Source of the DNA: CAWFKS01 sp963816435
GTDB taxonomy: Bacteria; Pseudomonadota; Alphaproteobacteria; Rhizobiales; Rhizobiaceae
Reading direction: 5' to 3'
DNA: 64,000 bases
NCBI GenBank assembly: GCA_963816435.1
Contig: CAWFKS010000013.1
Coordinates: forward strand, 1-64,000
The position numbers and the translations under genes were made by a program. The notes beneath the pieces were generated by a model. The model did not search any database, was not told where the DNA came from, and saw only the letters and a list, made by a program, of their open reading frames with translations. This document shows positions 1 through 7,850 of this stretch, piece after piece. The stretch's first letter is position 1. Each line of letters begins with the position of its first letter.

Positions 1-303
1 TTCGTGAGGATGAACGTGCCGGGATACTGCGAGAAGGCGCCCTGATCGTGCAGGAGGGTGCCATACTGGCTGTAAGGGCTCACCGCTTTTTCCGCCTGGT
101 GGGCGCGAAACCGGCTTCGATCATCTGGACCATCACGGCGGTCTTCACGAGTCGCTGAAATCATACGAGGTCGGCCGGCCGGTTCCTTCCTTCTTTTCCG
201 GGAACGGCGCATAGCGCGTCTGATAGTTTTTCAGCTGAGCTTCGGTCAGTCCGACCACTCTAGCGGCTTCCTCGCGGAACAAAGCCCGATTCTCCATGAG
301 CAT
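1..303 (-). pseudogene. Broken small HTH (MerR-like) regulator
   Basis: From an ATG at 303 the reverse strand codes a helix-turn-helix-like start (LFREEAARVVGLT, then QLKNYQTRYAPF) and stops at 145 after only 52 codons. The protein sense continues in a second frame (VKTAVMVQMIEAGFAP, to about position 90) and then in a third (EKAVSPYSQYGTLL) that runs open through position 1. Two indels have therefore split one gene, which probably continues beyond the window. The N-terminus resembles MerR-type DNA-binding helices, but the family is only inferred. A perfect palindrome at 344-360 lies just upstream and could be its own operator. Decay and sequencing error cannot be separated here. Confidence 0.5.
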
Positions 304-343
304 TGCGACCTCTCAATAAAGGATCAAACTGATGACTATATAG

Positions 344-360
344 AGGATCGAGTCGATCCT
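344..360. promoter_or_regulatory. Perfect palindrome, probable operator
   Basis: AGGATCGA-G-TCGATCCT is an 8+1+8 perfect inverted repeat about 40 bases upstream of the HTH gene start at 303. A TATATAG stretch follows on the gene side and a further GGATC half-site lies near 321. The position overlaps the expected promoter, which fits autorepression by the adjacent HTH protein. The role is inferred. Confidence 0.45.
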
Positions 361-443
361 TCAAGGCCCGATCGAGGCAGCCGAGCATGGCCTGGGCCAG
401 CTCGACGCTGCCGGGCGTGGGGATCGGCCGGTGCAGGCGTGTC

Positions 444-1149
444 TCAGCCGTCCGACTCCGCGAGCGCCGGCGCCTTCACGAACAGGTCGGCAAACCCGGT
501 GGCGGGCGCCGCGTGAATGACCTCCGCGATCCGGAACACATCATCTTGCGCTTCGAGCTGGCGTGACCAGGCATCGTCGAGCTCGCTTGCCGCGCGTGCG
601 GCGGCCTGGTCGGCCTCGAATTGCCGCGCGAGCGCCAGCAGAAAGCGCACGTGATTGCCGGATGGCTTCCGGGATCGGCCACTTTCGGCCGCCTGCTCCA
701 GCGCCCAGGTGGGGAGGATGCGCCGCCTCGGAGGCCGTGCTCGTCGACCAGCACCTTTTCGAGCGCGTCGCGCTCCGGCTCGTCGTCGCAGAACTGGCGC
801 GCACGCGGCGGCGCGACCAGCTCGCAGGGCGACTCCGGCGCCAGCCGCTCGTAGCGCGTTACCGCCTCGTCGAGCGCGTCGTCGGCTTGCGCCAGCGCAG
901 CAAGGGCGGCATCGAACCGGTTCCCAGTTCGGCTAGGCTTCCGGGCGGCTGTGGAAACGATCCGGAGCCGGAGGGGTATTCGCATGGTCCTCGCCAGGCG
1001 TAGGCGGTTGAGGCCGAAGTTGCCAAGGGAAACTTTCGCCTGAGCCGTTCCGGAGTGGCAACGGTTGCCGAACCGGTGAATGCCAGGAAGCGGCGGCGGG
1101 AGAATTTCGGCAAGCCTTCGGCGGCTGCCGCAAACGGGTGTTCGGGCAT
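444..1149 (-). pseudogene. Fragmented Tat-signal hypothetical protein
   Basis: A reverse-strand reading starts at 1149 with a twin-arginine-like leader (FSRRRFLAFTGSATVA). It continues in other frames through helical stretches such as FDAALAALAQADDALDEAV and VRFLLALARQFEADQAAA, ending at 444 with the stretch FADLFVKAPALAESDG. At least four frame changes are needed to join the pieces into one product of about 230 residues. The pattern recalls short Tat-leader hypothetical proteins found in Rhizobiales mobile islands; that is from memory of the family. No function can be assigned. Other long reading frames in this stretch are shadows created by the high GC content. Confidence 0.45.
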
Positions 1150-1240
1150 TGTCGTTGCTCCCTGAGCAGGCTAAAGTATGACAATACGTGCAAGTTCGCG
1201 CGATAACTGTCAACACAAAATGGGCAAATAGGGACTCTTC

Positions 1241-1473
1241 GTGATTATACCAGCGCAGTCACGTGCTGCCCGTGCCTTGATCGACATGTCGCGCCAGGCG
1301 CTGGCAGATGCCTCAAGAGTCGCGCTCCGAACGATGATCGACTTCGTGCCTGAGCCCGTGAACCGCGTGCCGTCACGAAAGAGGCGATCCGGCGAGCCCT
1401 CGAAGAGGCCGGGGTGATATTCATCGACGAAAACGGCGGCGGACCAGGCGTGCGGCTGAGGAAGCGACCGTGA
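1241..1473 (+). pseudogene. Frameshifted XRE-family regulator
   Basis: A GTG at 1241 opens a short Cro/C1-type HTH protein: AQSRAARALIDMSRQALADA followed by SRVALRTMIDF. The frame is then lost between about 1350 and 1375. The C-terminal half continues one frame over as AVTKEAIRRALEEAGVIFID and ends GPGVRLRKRP with TGA at 1471-1473. Restored, the product would be about 77 residues, the usual length for these stand-alone XRE regulators of Rhizobiales islands. A TGACA/TGTCA inverted repeat lies upstream around 1178-1212. The stop overlaps the next start, so the two genes were probably co-transcribed. Confidence 0.6.
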
Positions 1474-2040
1474 TGGACGCGGCTGAAGTTGCAGAGCAGC
1501 GACGAGCTGCACTGTCGGCAGAGAAAACAAAGGGAAATGAGTTCGTCGCCACCGATGCGCTGCTTCGCTACCTCGATAGCCTACCGCTCGACGGTCCGCC
1601 TTCCGAAGCGGAACTAGAGCGATACAAAGCCGATTGGCTCGGTGGATACGGCGAAAGCACCAGCACGAGAGCTACCTCGAATTATCCGGTCGGTGATCAC
1701 GGCCGGGCAGGCGGCTATCAAGACTTCGTTCACCGTCAACGGTGGCGCTGCAGTGGCGATGCTCGCGTTTATCGGCCATTTGCCGACGAATGACCCGAAG
1801 AGCGTTCGATCTTTGCCGGAGCGCTCTTGCCGTTTGCAGGCGGCGTGCTCGCCGCAACAATAACCTCGCGGGCACCTATCTCACGCAATGGTTTTACGCG
1901 GGCGATGAGCGGAAAAAGTGGGGTGCTTCCTGCACCTATTGTCGATCGTCTGTGGACTGGGCACCCTCGGCCTCTTCGCATACGGGATCTGGTTCACGTA
2001 TCGCGGCTTCGGTGAGTTCTCTCAGAGCGTGTCGCCGTAG
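1473..2040 (+). pseudogene. Frameshifted small membrane protein
   Basis: ATG at 1473 begins a soluble N-terminal part (KGNEFVATDALLRYLDSLPL, then EAELERYKADW). Further pieces in successive frames give SVITAGQAAIKTSFTVNGGA and AVAMLAFIGHL (about 1690-1790), a hydrophobic LPFAGGVLAATITS (1828-1870), TYLTQWFYAGDERKKW, and a last segment, LSIVCGLGTLGLFAYGIWFT, ending with TAG at 2038-2040. The restored protein would be about 185 residues with three or four membrane helices. I recognise the layout from hypothetical proteins that sit next to small XRE genes in Rhizobiales islands. Four or five indels break it, so no product is expected from the sequence as given. Confidence 0.55.
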
Positions 2041-2148
2041 GTAGCGACCTAAGTCACCAGAACACCGGAGGTTCGGGGGATCGGGTGCGGATTGCAACTG
2101 CGCGGCGGCTGTCAGCGTAGCTAGCGCTGCCGGAGTGAGAAGCAGGGG

Positions 2149-2940
2149 GTGCTGTTGAACAGGGCAGAGAGGCGTCGGGCCGAAAAAGACTGTCTAAGCC
2201 AAATATCAGTTGGTATAGATGCGAATACCGCAAGCTTCGAGATAATTGTTGCGCTTACCCGTAGTTTTCGAAAAAAAATTACGGTATCTCAAAAGGTTAG
2301 AAGCGTGGATCCGCTGTTTAATTTTGTGTTTTCTGCGATGGACAAGAGCTTAGTTCGTTCTCAAGATGTTGGTGTGGCGTGTACAATAGGCTGCGATCAT
2401 TGTTGTTACACGTGGGTTGCGGCAATTCCAGGAGAGTCGATCTTCTTTGCAAAGCACTACCCGGAGTCGTTGCGGAAGGTGCTCATCGAGCGAACCCGCG
2501 AGGAAATGAAGCATGTGAAGGGGCTGTCGTTTGATGAACGAGGTGCGCTTTCCAGACCCTGTCCTGCTCTCAACGCGTCTCGGTGTTCGAATTATTCGGG
2601 GCGGCCAAATGTTTGTCGAACTGCGGCTTCCGTAGACGAGAAAAGCTGCAGGCGAGCATATCGGCAATTCTCAGGCGAAAATATTCCGATGCCTCGGGCT
2701 ATGACTGTGGGGGTCCGCGGCATTTTTGGCGTTGCGCTCATAGCGGCCTTGAGAGACGCCGGGCTAGCGGATCGGGCTTACGAGTTTACCAGCTCCCTGG
2801 CTTGCATCTTGCCTGATATTGGAGCCGCCGAGCAGGCTTGGCTCAAAGGGGAGGATCAACTTGCAGGCACCCCCATCGATCCCATGCCGCCAACTCTTGA
2901 GGGCGCGATACAACAAGTTGCGGCAGTTGCTTTCGACTGA
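2149..2940 (+). CDS. Cysteine-cluster (YkgJ/UPF0153-like) protein
   Basis: This is a 263-residue soluble protein with two cysteine groups: C78-x3-C82-x2-C85-C86 (context ACTIGCDHCC) and C138/C146/C156/C167 (CPAL, then RCSNYSGRPNVCR). The arrangement matches metal- or Fe-S-binding YkgJ-type cysteine-cluster proteins; the bound metal and function are unknown. The start is a GTG at 2149 without a clear ribosome site, so a later start is possible. Base composition is clearly AT-richer than the flanking chromosome, with runs such as nine As near 2273, which points to horizontal acquisition. It is convergent with the TIR gene downstream. The reading frame is intact, unlike its left neighbours. Confidence 0.6.
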   Translation: MLLNRAERRRAEKDCLSQISVGIDANTASFEIIVALTRSFRKKITVSQKVRSVDPLFNFVFSAMDKSLVRSQDVGVACTIGCDHCCYTWVAAIPGESIFFAKHYPESLRKVLIERTREEMKHVKGLSFDERGALSRPCPALNASRCSNYSGRPNVCRTAASVDEKSCRRAYRQFSGENIPMPRAMTVGVRGIFGVALIAALRDAGLADRAYEFTSSLACILPDIGAAEQAWLKGEDQLAGTPIDPMPPTLEGAIQQVAAVAFD

Positions 2941-3064
2941 ACTCCGCCGCGACATTTCCTTCCCTTTTGATCCAGAGACGAGGCCGGGTTGAGCAACGCG
3001 ATCCGCGCCCTATCCTCAACAATGCTTGCGGGGGTGTTTCGACCCAAAGAGTCGAGCTCAGCAG

Positions 3065-3922
3065 CTAGAAGAATGGGGCATAGTCCCGAAAATCTCCCGT
3101 TCCATCCCTGTTGATTGCATATGCGAAACGCAATTCGGCAGGTTTAGAACCGATCCTTTTCGTCACCGTTTTGATCTTCAGCGCAGCATAAAGACCGTTG
3201 ATGTTTCGAAATACGACGATTTCCCCCGTGTCAGCCTTCCGATGACGTGATGAATAGTCCAATGCCGAAACATCCGACAGCTCCGCCAAGTCGGAAATCC
3301 CAAAGGCAATTGCCACACCGTTTATGTTCCAACCGTCGTTGTAGGCACGGATCGAGCCGGTCCCCGCTCCCGACCATCTCGTTTCGAATGCATGCTCGTC
3401 GTCGCCGATCACAAACCTTCCGTTGAAACTCTCGTAGTCGAAGGTGACTTCGCCGACCCAAGCACTCGATTTGGGCGGCGGCAGGCTCGAGGCTTTGCCA
3501 GAAAACAGCGACAAACCCAACTTCTTGGCGATCATCGCTGCGATCTCGGAAGCGGTCTTCTTTTGAGCGGGCATATAAAGCATGTCTGTCGGCAATCCAT
3601 CTGGCCAAGCGTCATCGAAGCGCACCGGCAAGATGAACTCACTTTGGCGACGGAGTGCTTCCGCAATAGCGCTCCGCCGTTCATGGCGTGGCCATTGCTT
3701 CTCAACGTACTCTTTCGAGATAAGCATCAGCACAAACTGAGTTCGAGCGCTGTAGATTTGTTGGAACTCCTCAGCCCCATGCCGGCCCCAGAGCTCCGAC
3801 TGGTTCTGGGCATCGTAGAAATATGCGACTCCGTACCTGGTCAAATGACGCGCAACTTGCTCCGCATAATCCCGCTGCTCGCCAGCGAAGGAAATCGCGA
3901 CCTGATACTGCTTCTCTGACAT
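3065..3922 (-). CDS. TIR-domain protein with C-terminal beta-rich domain
   Basis: This 285-residue protein has an N-terminal TIR domain (about residues 4-135): the first strand YQVAISFAGEQRDYAEQV, a BB-loop-like YFYDAQNQSELWG, and the motif S69-KEYVEKQW77-PRHE81. That motif matches the S..Y....W...E signature of NAD-cleaving TIRs, with E81 as the likely catalytic glutamate. A short linker (SSLPPPKSSAW) leads to a C-terminal domain (about 155-285) with FNGRFVIGDDEHAFETRW and YNDGWNINGVAIAFG, which I cannot name but which looks like a beta-rich sensor module. Bacterial TIR proteins often serve antiphage defence by depleting NAD or making a signal; that role is inferred. There is no membrane segment. 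A defence partner is not evident, and the gene is convergent with the cysteine-cluster gene. Confidence 0.75.
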   Translation of the reverse strand: MSEKQYQVAISFAGEQRDYAEQVARHLTRYGVAYFYDAQNQSELWGRHGAEEFQQIYSARTQFVLMLISKEYVEKQWPRHERRSAIAEALRRQSEFILPVRFDDAWPDGLPTDMLYMPAQKKTASEIAAMIAKKLGLSLFSGKASSLPPPKSSAWVGEVTFDYESFNGRFVIGDDEHAFETRWSGAGTGSIRAYNDGWNINGVAIAFGISDLAELSDVSALDYSSRHRKADTGEIVVFRNINGLYAALKIKTVTKRIGSKPAELRFAYAINRDGTGDFRDYAPFF

Positions 3923-4309
3923 CGTTTACTGACCCTCGACGGTTTGAGCGAGCCCCCACTTCAGCAGCGGCATACACGACCAAGATTTTCCGCCGGTCAA
4001 GCCTCCGCAAGCGTCCTGGCTCTCCGCTGCCCGTGGCCGGCCGCCGGCCCCGTCGGATGCGTGGGCGTTCCAGGGAGCAACGGCTGGCGCGCACCGCGGG
4101 GGCCTTCTCAGCTTGCCGCCGCGATCACGTGTAGGAACCGGACATGCGGCGCCTGACAACTGGCCTCTCCCATGTGACAACCCTGACAACTCAACTTTGC
4201 GGCCTGAGAAACTGGCGGTATTTCGGGAGCTTCTCCGCCCGCAGCCGGCCCCGTGCCGATACGGTCCCTAATTTCGAACGTGTAGGAGCCGCAACCGCCC
4301 TCGGCCGAG
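3923..4309. other. Gene-poor stretch with TGACAAC repeats
   Basis: I find no convincing gene here. Open frames on both strands lack family features and are typical GC-rich shadows. Three copies of TGACAAC occur at 4154-4160, 4175-4181 and 4184-4190, spaced 21 and 9 bases apart. They could be iteron-like binding sites or chance. Confidence 0.3.
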
Positions 4310-4513
4310 TCAGCCACGGCGCACCTCGCTCGCCAGCCTGAGCAGGCCGGCGACGATCTCGCTCTTGTCCTCGTGGAAGCGCTCATGGCAGCGTGGTGAC
4401 GGTGCAAGGCGCTCGATCTGCCGCGCATACTCGTCCAGCCGGAGGGAGAGTTCCCGTCCGTTTGGCACTGGTTTGCGGGTCTCTATCAGCATTTCGATCG
4501 CCCCCCTTCGCAA
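4310..4513 (-). CDS. Small conserved island protein, function unknown
   Basis: This 67-residue product contains NGRELSLRLDEYARQIERL and a C-terminal stretch, EIVAGLLRLASEVRRG, so it is helical and soluble. It overlaps the 3' end of the upstream HTH gene by 28 bases, suggesting co-transcription and translational coupling. A second ATG at 4492 is an alternative start. Proteins of this shape accompany the HTH gene at 4486 in Rhizobiales islands, to my recollection; no biochemical role is known to me. Confidence is limited because the gene is short and the local GC is high. Confidence 0.4.
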   Translation of the reverse strand: MRRGAIEMLIETRKPVPNGRELSLRLDEYARQIERLAPSPRCHERFHEDKSEIVAGLLRLASEVRRG

Positions 4514-5163
4514 GATGGCCGCCTCGGTCCAGCCCGCACCCTCTCATAAGCCCCTTGCGGCCTCTCAGCCGGCATAGCGTTGAAGGTTTTCAGAGACTGG
4601 TTTTCCGTGGTGGGACACGAATGTCCCCCTATCGGGCGAGGTTTCGGACCCATCTTGATCCATGTCGACCATTCACCCGAGACGACGCGCACGACGTTGG
4701 GCAGGTGCTTGCGGCCTTCGACGGGCCGCTCTGCAACCGTGATCCATTCTAACTCAGCGAGGCGATCCTGGGCGCGCTTGGCAGTCTTGCGGCACATGCC
4801 GCCGCGCGCGGCGATCTCATCGAGTGTCAACTCACACCGCCCCGTTCGATGGACCTCGTCGGATACGATACGCGCATAGGCGACTTGGCTGGTCGTAAGC
4901 ATTCCCGCCATCGCGGGAGGCATCGGCCAGGTTGCCGCAAGGGTGCGACGGCGATGGATCGACTTTTCGCGGTCGGGCGAGCGCTGCGGGCGCGGTCGCG
5001 AGAACCGGCCCTGAAAACGCGGGACAGTGCGATGTGTCGACCGTGCACTCTGCGTCGCAATCTCGCCGGAAGCGTAGCCGGCGACCATTTCCGGATCAGA
5101 AGGCTGCGTCTTCACCAGGCGCGTATTGAGCAACGCGGAGCTGACTTGCAGGGGCGCGCTCAC
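4486..5163 (-). CDS. HTH-domain island protein
   Basis: This 225-residue protein carries a winged-helix-like core in its second half: SQVAYARIVSDEVHRTGRC, LTLDEIAARGGMCRKTAKRA, then QDRLAELEWITVAERPVEGR. The residues after it (STWIKMGPKPR) are polar and basic. I chose the GTG at 5163, whose GTGA overlaps the stop of the small upstream gene, because the sequence before it belongs to that gene; an in-frame start at 5259 is less likely. The fold suggests a DNA-binding or replication-associated protein of an integrative element, but no specific function can be given. It lies in the tRNA-Arg-linked island. Confidence 0.6.
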   Translation of the reverse strand: MSAPLQVSSALLNTRLVKTQPSDPEMVAGYASGEIATQSARSTHRTVPRFQGRFSRPRPQRSPDREKSIHRRRTLAATWPMPPAMAGMLTTSQVAYARIVSDEVHRTGRCELTLDEIAARGGMCRKTAKRAQDRLAELEWITVAERPVEGRKHLPNVVRVVSGEWSTWIKMGPKPRPIGGHSCPTTENQSLKTFNAMPAERPQGAYERVRAGPRRPSCEGGRSKC

Positions 5164-5297
5164 GGCCGGCCCCCATTCGCGAAGCGGATCGCCTCGACCG
5201 CTTCGAGCGCGGAGAGGCCGAACATCGAGCGCAGCGCCGGCACGATCGGGCGCGGGCAACTCCTACGGTTTTCCGCATACCAACGGCCCGCACACAT
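5160..5297 (-). CDS. Small island protein upstream of HTH gene
   Basis: This product of about 45 residues includes CPRPIVPALRSMFGLSALEA followed by VEAIRFANGG, which resembles short HTH-like proteins found in the same place in Rhizobiales islands. The ATG at 5297 is the nearest start in frame. The protein sense seems to extend upstream (EYHNEPTAA) without a start codon in that frame, so the true N-terminus may be disrupted by an indel. Its stop overlaps the GTG of the following gene in a GTGA arrangement, which supports it being real. Confidence 0.4.
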   Translation of the reverse strand: MCAGRWYAENRRSCPRPIVPALRSMFGLSALEAVEAIRFANGGRP

Positions 5298-5361
5298 TGC
5301 GGCAGTCGGCTCATTGTGGTACTCAGAGCCTGCCTTAACACCGCTTTTGTATCGCGATGTG

Positions 5362-5400
5362 CCGCCGTCCAGGGGACCAGCCTGGGCGGCGGTTTTCGTT
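5362..5400 (+). terminator. Intrinsic terminator-like hairpin
   Basis: CCGCCGTCCAGG pairs with CCTGGGCGGCGG (one G-T wobble) around a 7-base loop and is followed by TTTTCGTT. It is oriented for forward transcription, yet no forward gene is evident just upstream. It may be left over from a lost element gene. Confidence 0.55.
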
Positions 5401-5494
5401 TCGGGATGGCCGGGAGAAGGGCCGTAGCGCGGACATTCTGCGGACACAGGCGCCAAGCGGCACCCCTTAATGTCTCGCAAATCGTTGATTTTAT

Positions 5495-5571
<77 letters not shown>

Positions 5572-5654
5572 ATCGGGATGCCACCAGCCGGGCGGGCGGA
5601 AAACCGAGCACGCGGCGCAAGGGCCGCGTGTGTCCGCTACATAGCCGATGCGCC

Positions 5655-5701
5655 GGGAGCCTTCAACGGCCAATCTCCCGGCCCGGCTCGAAGGGAATCG
5701 G
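5655..5701. repeat. REP-like hairpin repeat, copy 1
   Basis: This copy of about 47 bases begins GGGAGCCTTCAACGGCCAAT and contains a CGGGAG/CTCCCG inverted repeat around a 15-base loop. A close second copy begins 121 bases further on. The intergenic position and hairpin fit a repetitive extragenic element. It lies in the 465-base gene-free gap between the tRNA-Arg and the hydrolase gene. Confidence 0.55.
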
Positions 5702-5775
5702 CGCCACCGTCCTGTGTGTACCCCTGATGCCGACACCTTCCCCGGCCTTGGAGCTTAGCCATGGCTCTCGCCAGC

Positions 5776-5822
5776 GGGAGCCTTCAACGCCCAATCTCCC
5801 GGGCTGGCTTGAGGGCGATCGG
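5776..5822. repeat. REP-like hairpin repeat, copy 2
   Basis: This is the second copy of the element at 5655-5701, beginning GGGAGCCTTCAACGCCCAAT, in the same orientation with scattered substitutions. The stem is GCGGGAG/CTCCCGG. Apart from the two repeats, the gap 5572-6036 shows nothing recognisable. Confidence 0.55.
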
Positions 5823-6036
5823 GGCCGCAACTGCCGCCCGCCGCCCGCCGCTCGCCGCCGGTCGCCGAGCGCATGGACAATTTTTCGGGCGGCGTTCAAT
5901 ATTCTGACAACAAGCCGCCTTACGCAACGAAACGCGTCCCCGAGGCGGGGAGCCGGTCGGGAGGCCAGGATCGCTTTTGGCGCGGTCCGGCGTCCGGCAA
6001 CGAATTCTGTCACGGCTTGGGTCGGGAGGTCGCTCA

Positions 6037-7839
6037 ATGGGATATGGCGCAGAAAACATGGACGGCCGCCGGTTCCGCCGGGGCCTGTCGGCCATGCTGC
6101 TTGTCCCGTTCCTGGCCTTCGCCGTCGCGATGGCCGTCGCCTCGCGCCCCGCCGCCGCGCAGGAATTCAGCCCGCTCCTCGGCGTCGAGATCGAGCAGGC
6201 GGTAGAGGACGGCAATTCCGACAAGGCGCTGGCGCTGATCGATGCCGCGCTCGCCGACACGCAGGATGCGCAGGTGGTGCGCGATCTTCTCGCCCGCCGC
6301 GCCGAACTGCTCGCAGGGCTCGGCCGGCATGCCGAGGCCGCCGCGACCTACCGGCGGCTGGCCGAGGAGATCGCCGGAAGCGCCGGCGAGAACGCGCCCG
6401 ACCTGATCCCCGTGCTCGACAAGGCGGCGGCCGAACACGAGGCCGCCGGCGAGACCGGTGCCGCGATCGACGCGCTCGACCGGCTGCTGTCGGTGATGGA
6501 GGCCGGCGCGCTCTACGACGACACTGAGCCCTATCTCGTCCGTCTCGACGAGCTCGCCGCAAGCGCCGGCGAGGCCGACGCCGACAAGGCGCGCAAGACG
6601 GCCGAGTTCCACCGCGCGCAGGTCGAGCAGGCCGCCGAGAGCAAGCGCGACAGCCCGTTCGTGGTCGATCCCGAAAAGGACTTCACCACCGTCAAGATCT
6701 GGTACGCGACCGACCGCGCCCGCTCGGGCTCCGACAATCCCGCAGAGTTCTACAGCGGCGAGCGCGGCGACGGCGACCTCGAGCTCGGCACCGCCACCGT
6801 CAGCATCCCGCCGCATCACGTGCCCGGCCGCATCGAGCGGCCCTCGATCTGGACCTTCGACTTCCGCGAGGACCCGGAAAAGCACGTCGTGCTGCAGTCG
6901 GTGAAGCCCGAGAACCCCGACGATTTCTACGGTCAGATGCACGACCAGCTGGCCCAGACGGGCAGCGATTCTGCCTTCGTCTTCGTCCACGGCTTCAACG
7001 TGCCGTTCAGCGAGGCCGCGCAGCGCACCGCCCAGATGGCCTTCGACATGAATTTCGAGGGCGTGCCGATCCTGTTTTCCTGGCCCTCGCGCGCCTCGGT
7101 GCTGAGCTACATCTCCGACACGGCGGTGGTGAACCTCTCGGGCCGCCACCTGACGCGTTTCCTGGAAGACGTGGTCAGGAAGTCGGGCGCGACCCGCATT
7201 CACCTGATCGCGCACTCGATGGGCAACCGGGCGCTCACCGACGCGCTCGAACTCTACGCGCTGCGCCACGAGGGCGAGCAGCCGGCCTTCGACCAGGTGC
7301 TGTTCACCGCGCCCGATCTCGATGCCGGGCTGTTTGCGGCGATGATGAAGACGATCCGCACCGCCGCGCACCGCATCACGCTCTATGCCTCCAACAAGGA
7401 CTGGGCGCTGGCCGTCTCGCGCAGGCTGCACGGCGACGCGCCGCGCGCCGGCCAGGGCGGCGAGAACATTTTGCACCTGGCCGACGTCGATTCCATCGAC
7501 ATGACCTCGATCGGCGAGGACATGCTGGCGCACAGCTACTACGCCAACAATCCCTCCGCGCTGACCGACATATTGTCGTTGTTCTGGCGCGACGCGCCCC
7601 CGGAAAACCGCTGCGGCATGGAGCCGGCCAAGGGCACGCACGGCAGCTACTGGGAATACACGCCCGCCGAGTGCGATTCCAATGCGCTGCTGTCGACGCT
7701 GTCCTTTCTCAGCAAGGCCAGCATCGTCAGCCTGCCGGAGGCGCGCGCCTTCATGAACCGCTTCATCATGCCGGTCACCGTCGATCCGGCCGAGCGGACG
7801 CGGCTGGAAGGCGCGCTGGCCAAGCTGTTCGGCGGCTGA
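6037..7839 (+). CDS. Exported alpha/beta hydrolase (DUF900 family)
   Basis: This is a 600-residue protein. The N-terminal signal segment (RGLSAMLLVPFLAFAVAMAV, cleavage near RPAAAQ) is followed by an Ala/Glu-rich helical region with TPR-like repeats (about residues 30-200). The DUF900 hydrolase domain then begins at KIWYATDRAR. The oxyanion HGFN is at about 318-321 and the nucleophile elbow AHSMGN has Ser394. The ATG at 6037 follows a GGGAGG ribosome site by about eight bases; in-frame starts at 5977 and 6058 lack one. It is probably periplasmic or secreted with esterase-type activity, substrate unknown. It stands alone, convergent with the GST gene. Confidence 0.8.
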   Translation: MGYGAENMDGRRFRRGLSAMLLVPFLAFAVAMAVASRPAAAQEFSPLLGVEIEQAVEDGNSDKALALIDAALADTQDAQVVRDLLARRAELLAGLGRHAEAAATYRRLAEEIAGSAGENAPDLIPVLDKAAAEHEAAGETGAAIDALDRLLSVMEAGALYDDTEPYLVRLDELAASAGEADADKARKTAEFHRAQVEQAAESKRDSPFVVDPEKDFTTVKIWYATDRARSGSDNPAEFYSGERGDGDLELGTATVSIPPHHVPGRIERPSIWTFDFREDPEKHVVLQSVKPENPDDFYGQMHDQLAQTGSDSAFVFVHGFNVPFSEAAQRTAQMAFDMNFEGVPILFSWPSRASVLSYISDTAVVNLSGRHLTRFLEDVVRKSGATRIHLIAHSMGNRALTDALELYALRHEGEQPAFDQVLFTAPDLDAGLFAAMMKTIRTAAHRITLYASNKDWALAVSRRLHGDAPRAGQGGENILHLADVDSIDMTSIGEDMLAHSYYANNPSALTDILSLFWRDAPPENRCGMEPAKGTHGSYWEYTPAECDSNALLSTLSFLSKASIVSLPEARAFMNRFIMPVTVDPAERTRLEGALAKLFGG

Positions 7840-7850
7840 GCGGGACCGCT

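Noticed and set aside
3926..4428. Several overlapping frames of 65-107 codons on both strands
   Set aside because: None shows a domain, a credible ribosome site or conserved composition; they compete with each other in all frames.
1..5494. Intact prophage
   Set aside because: No capsid, terminase, portal or tail genes are recognisable; the content fits an integrative element or genomic island.
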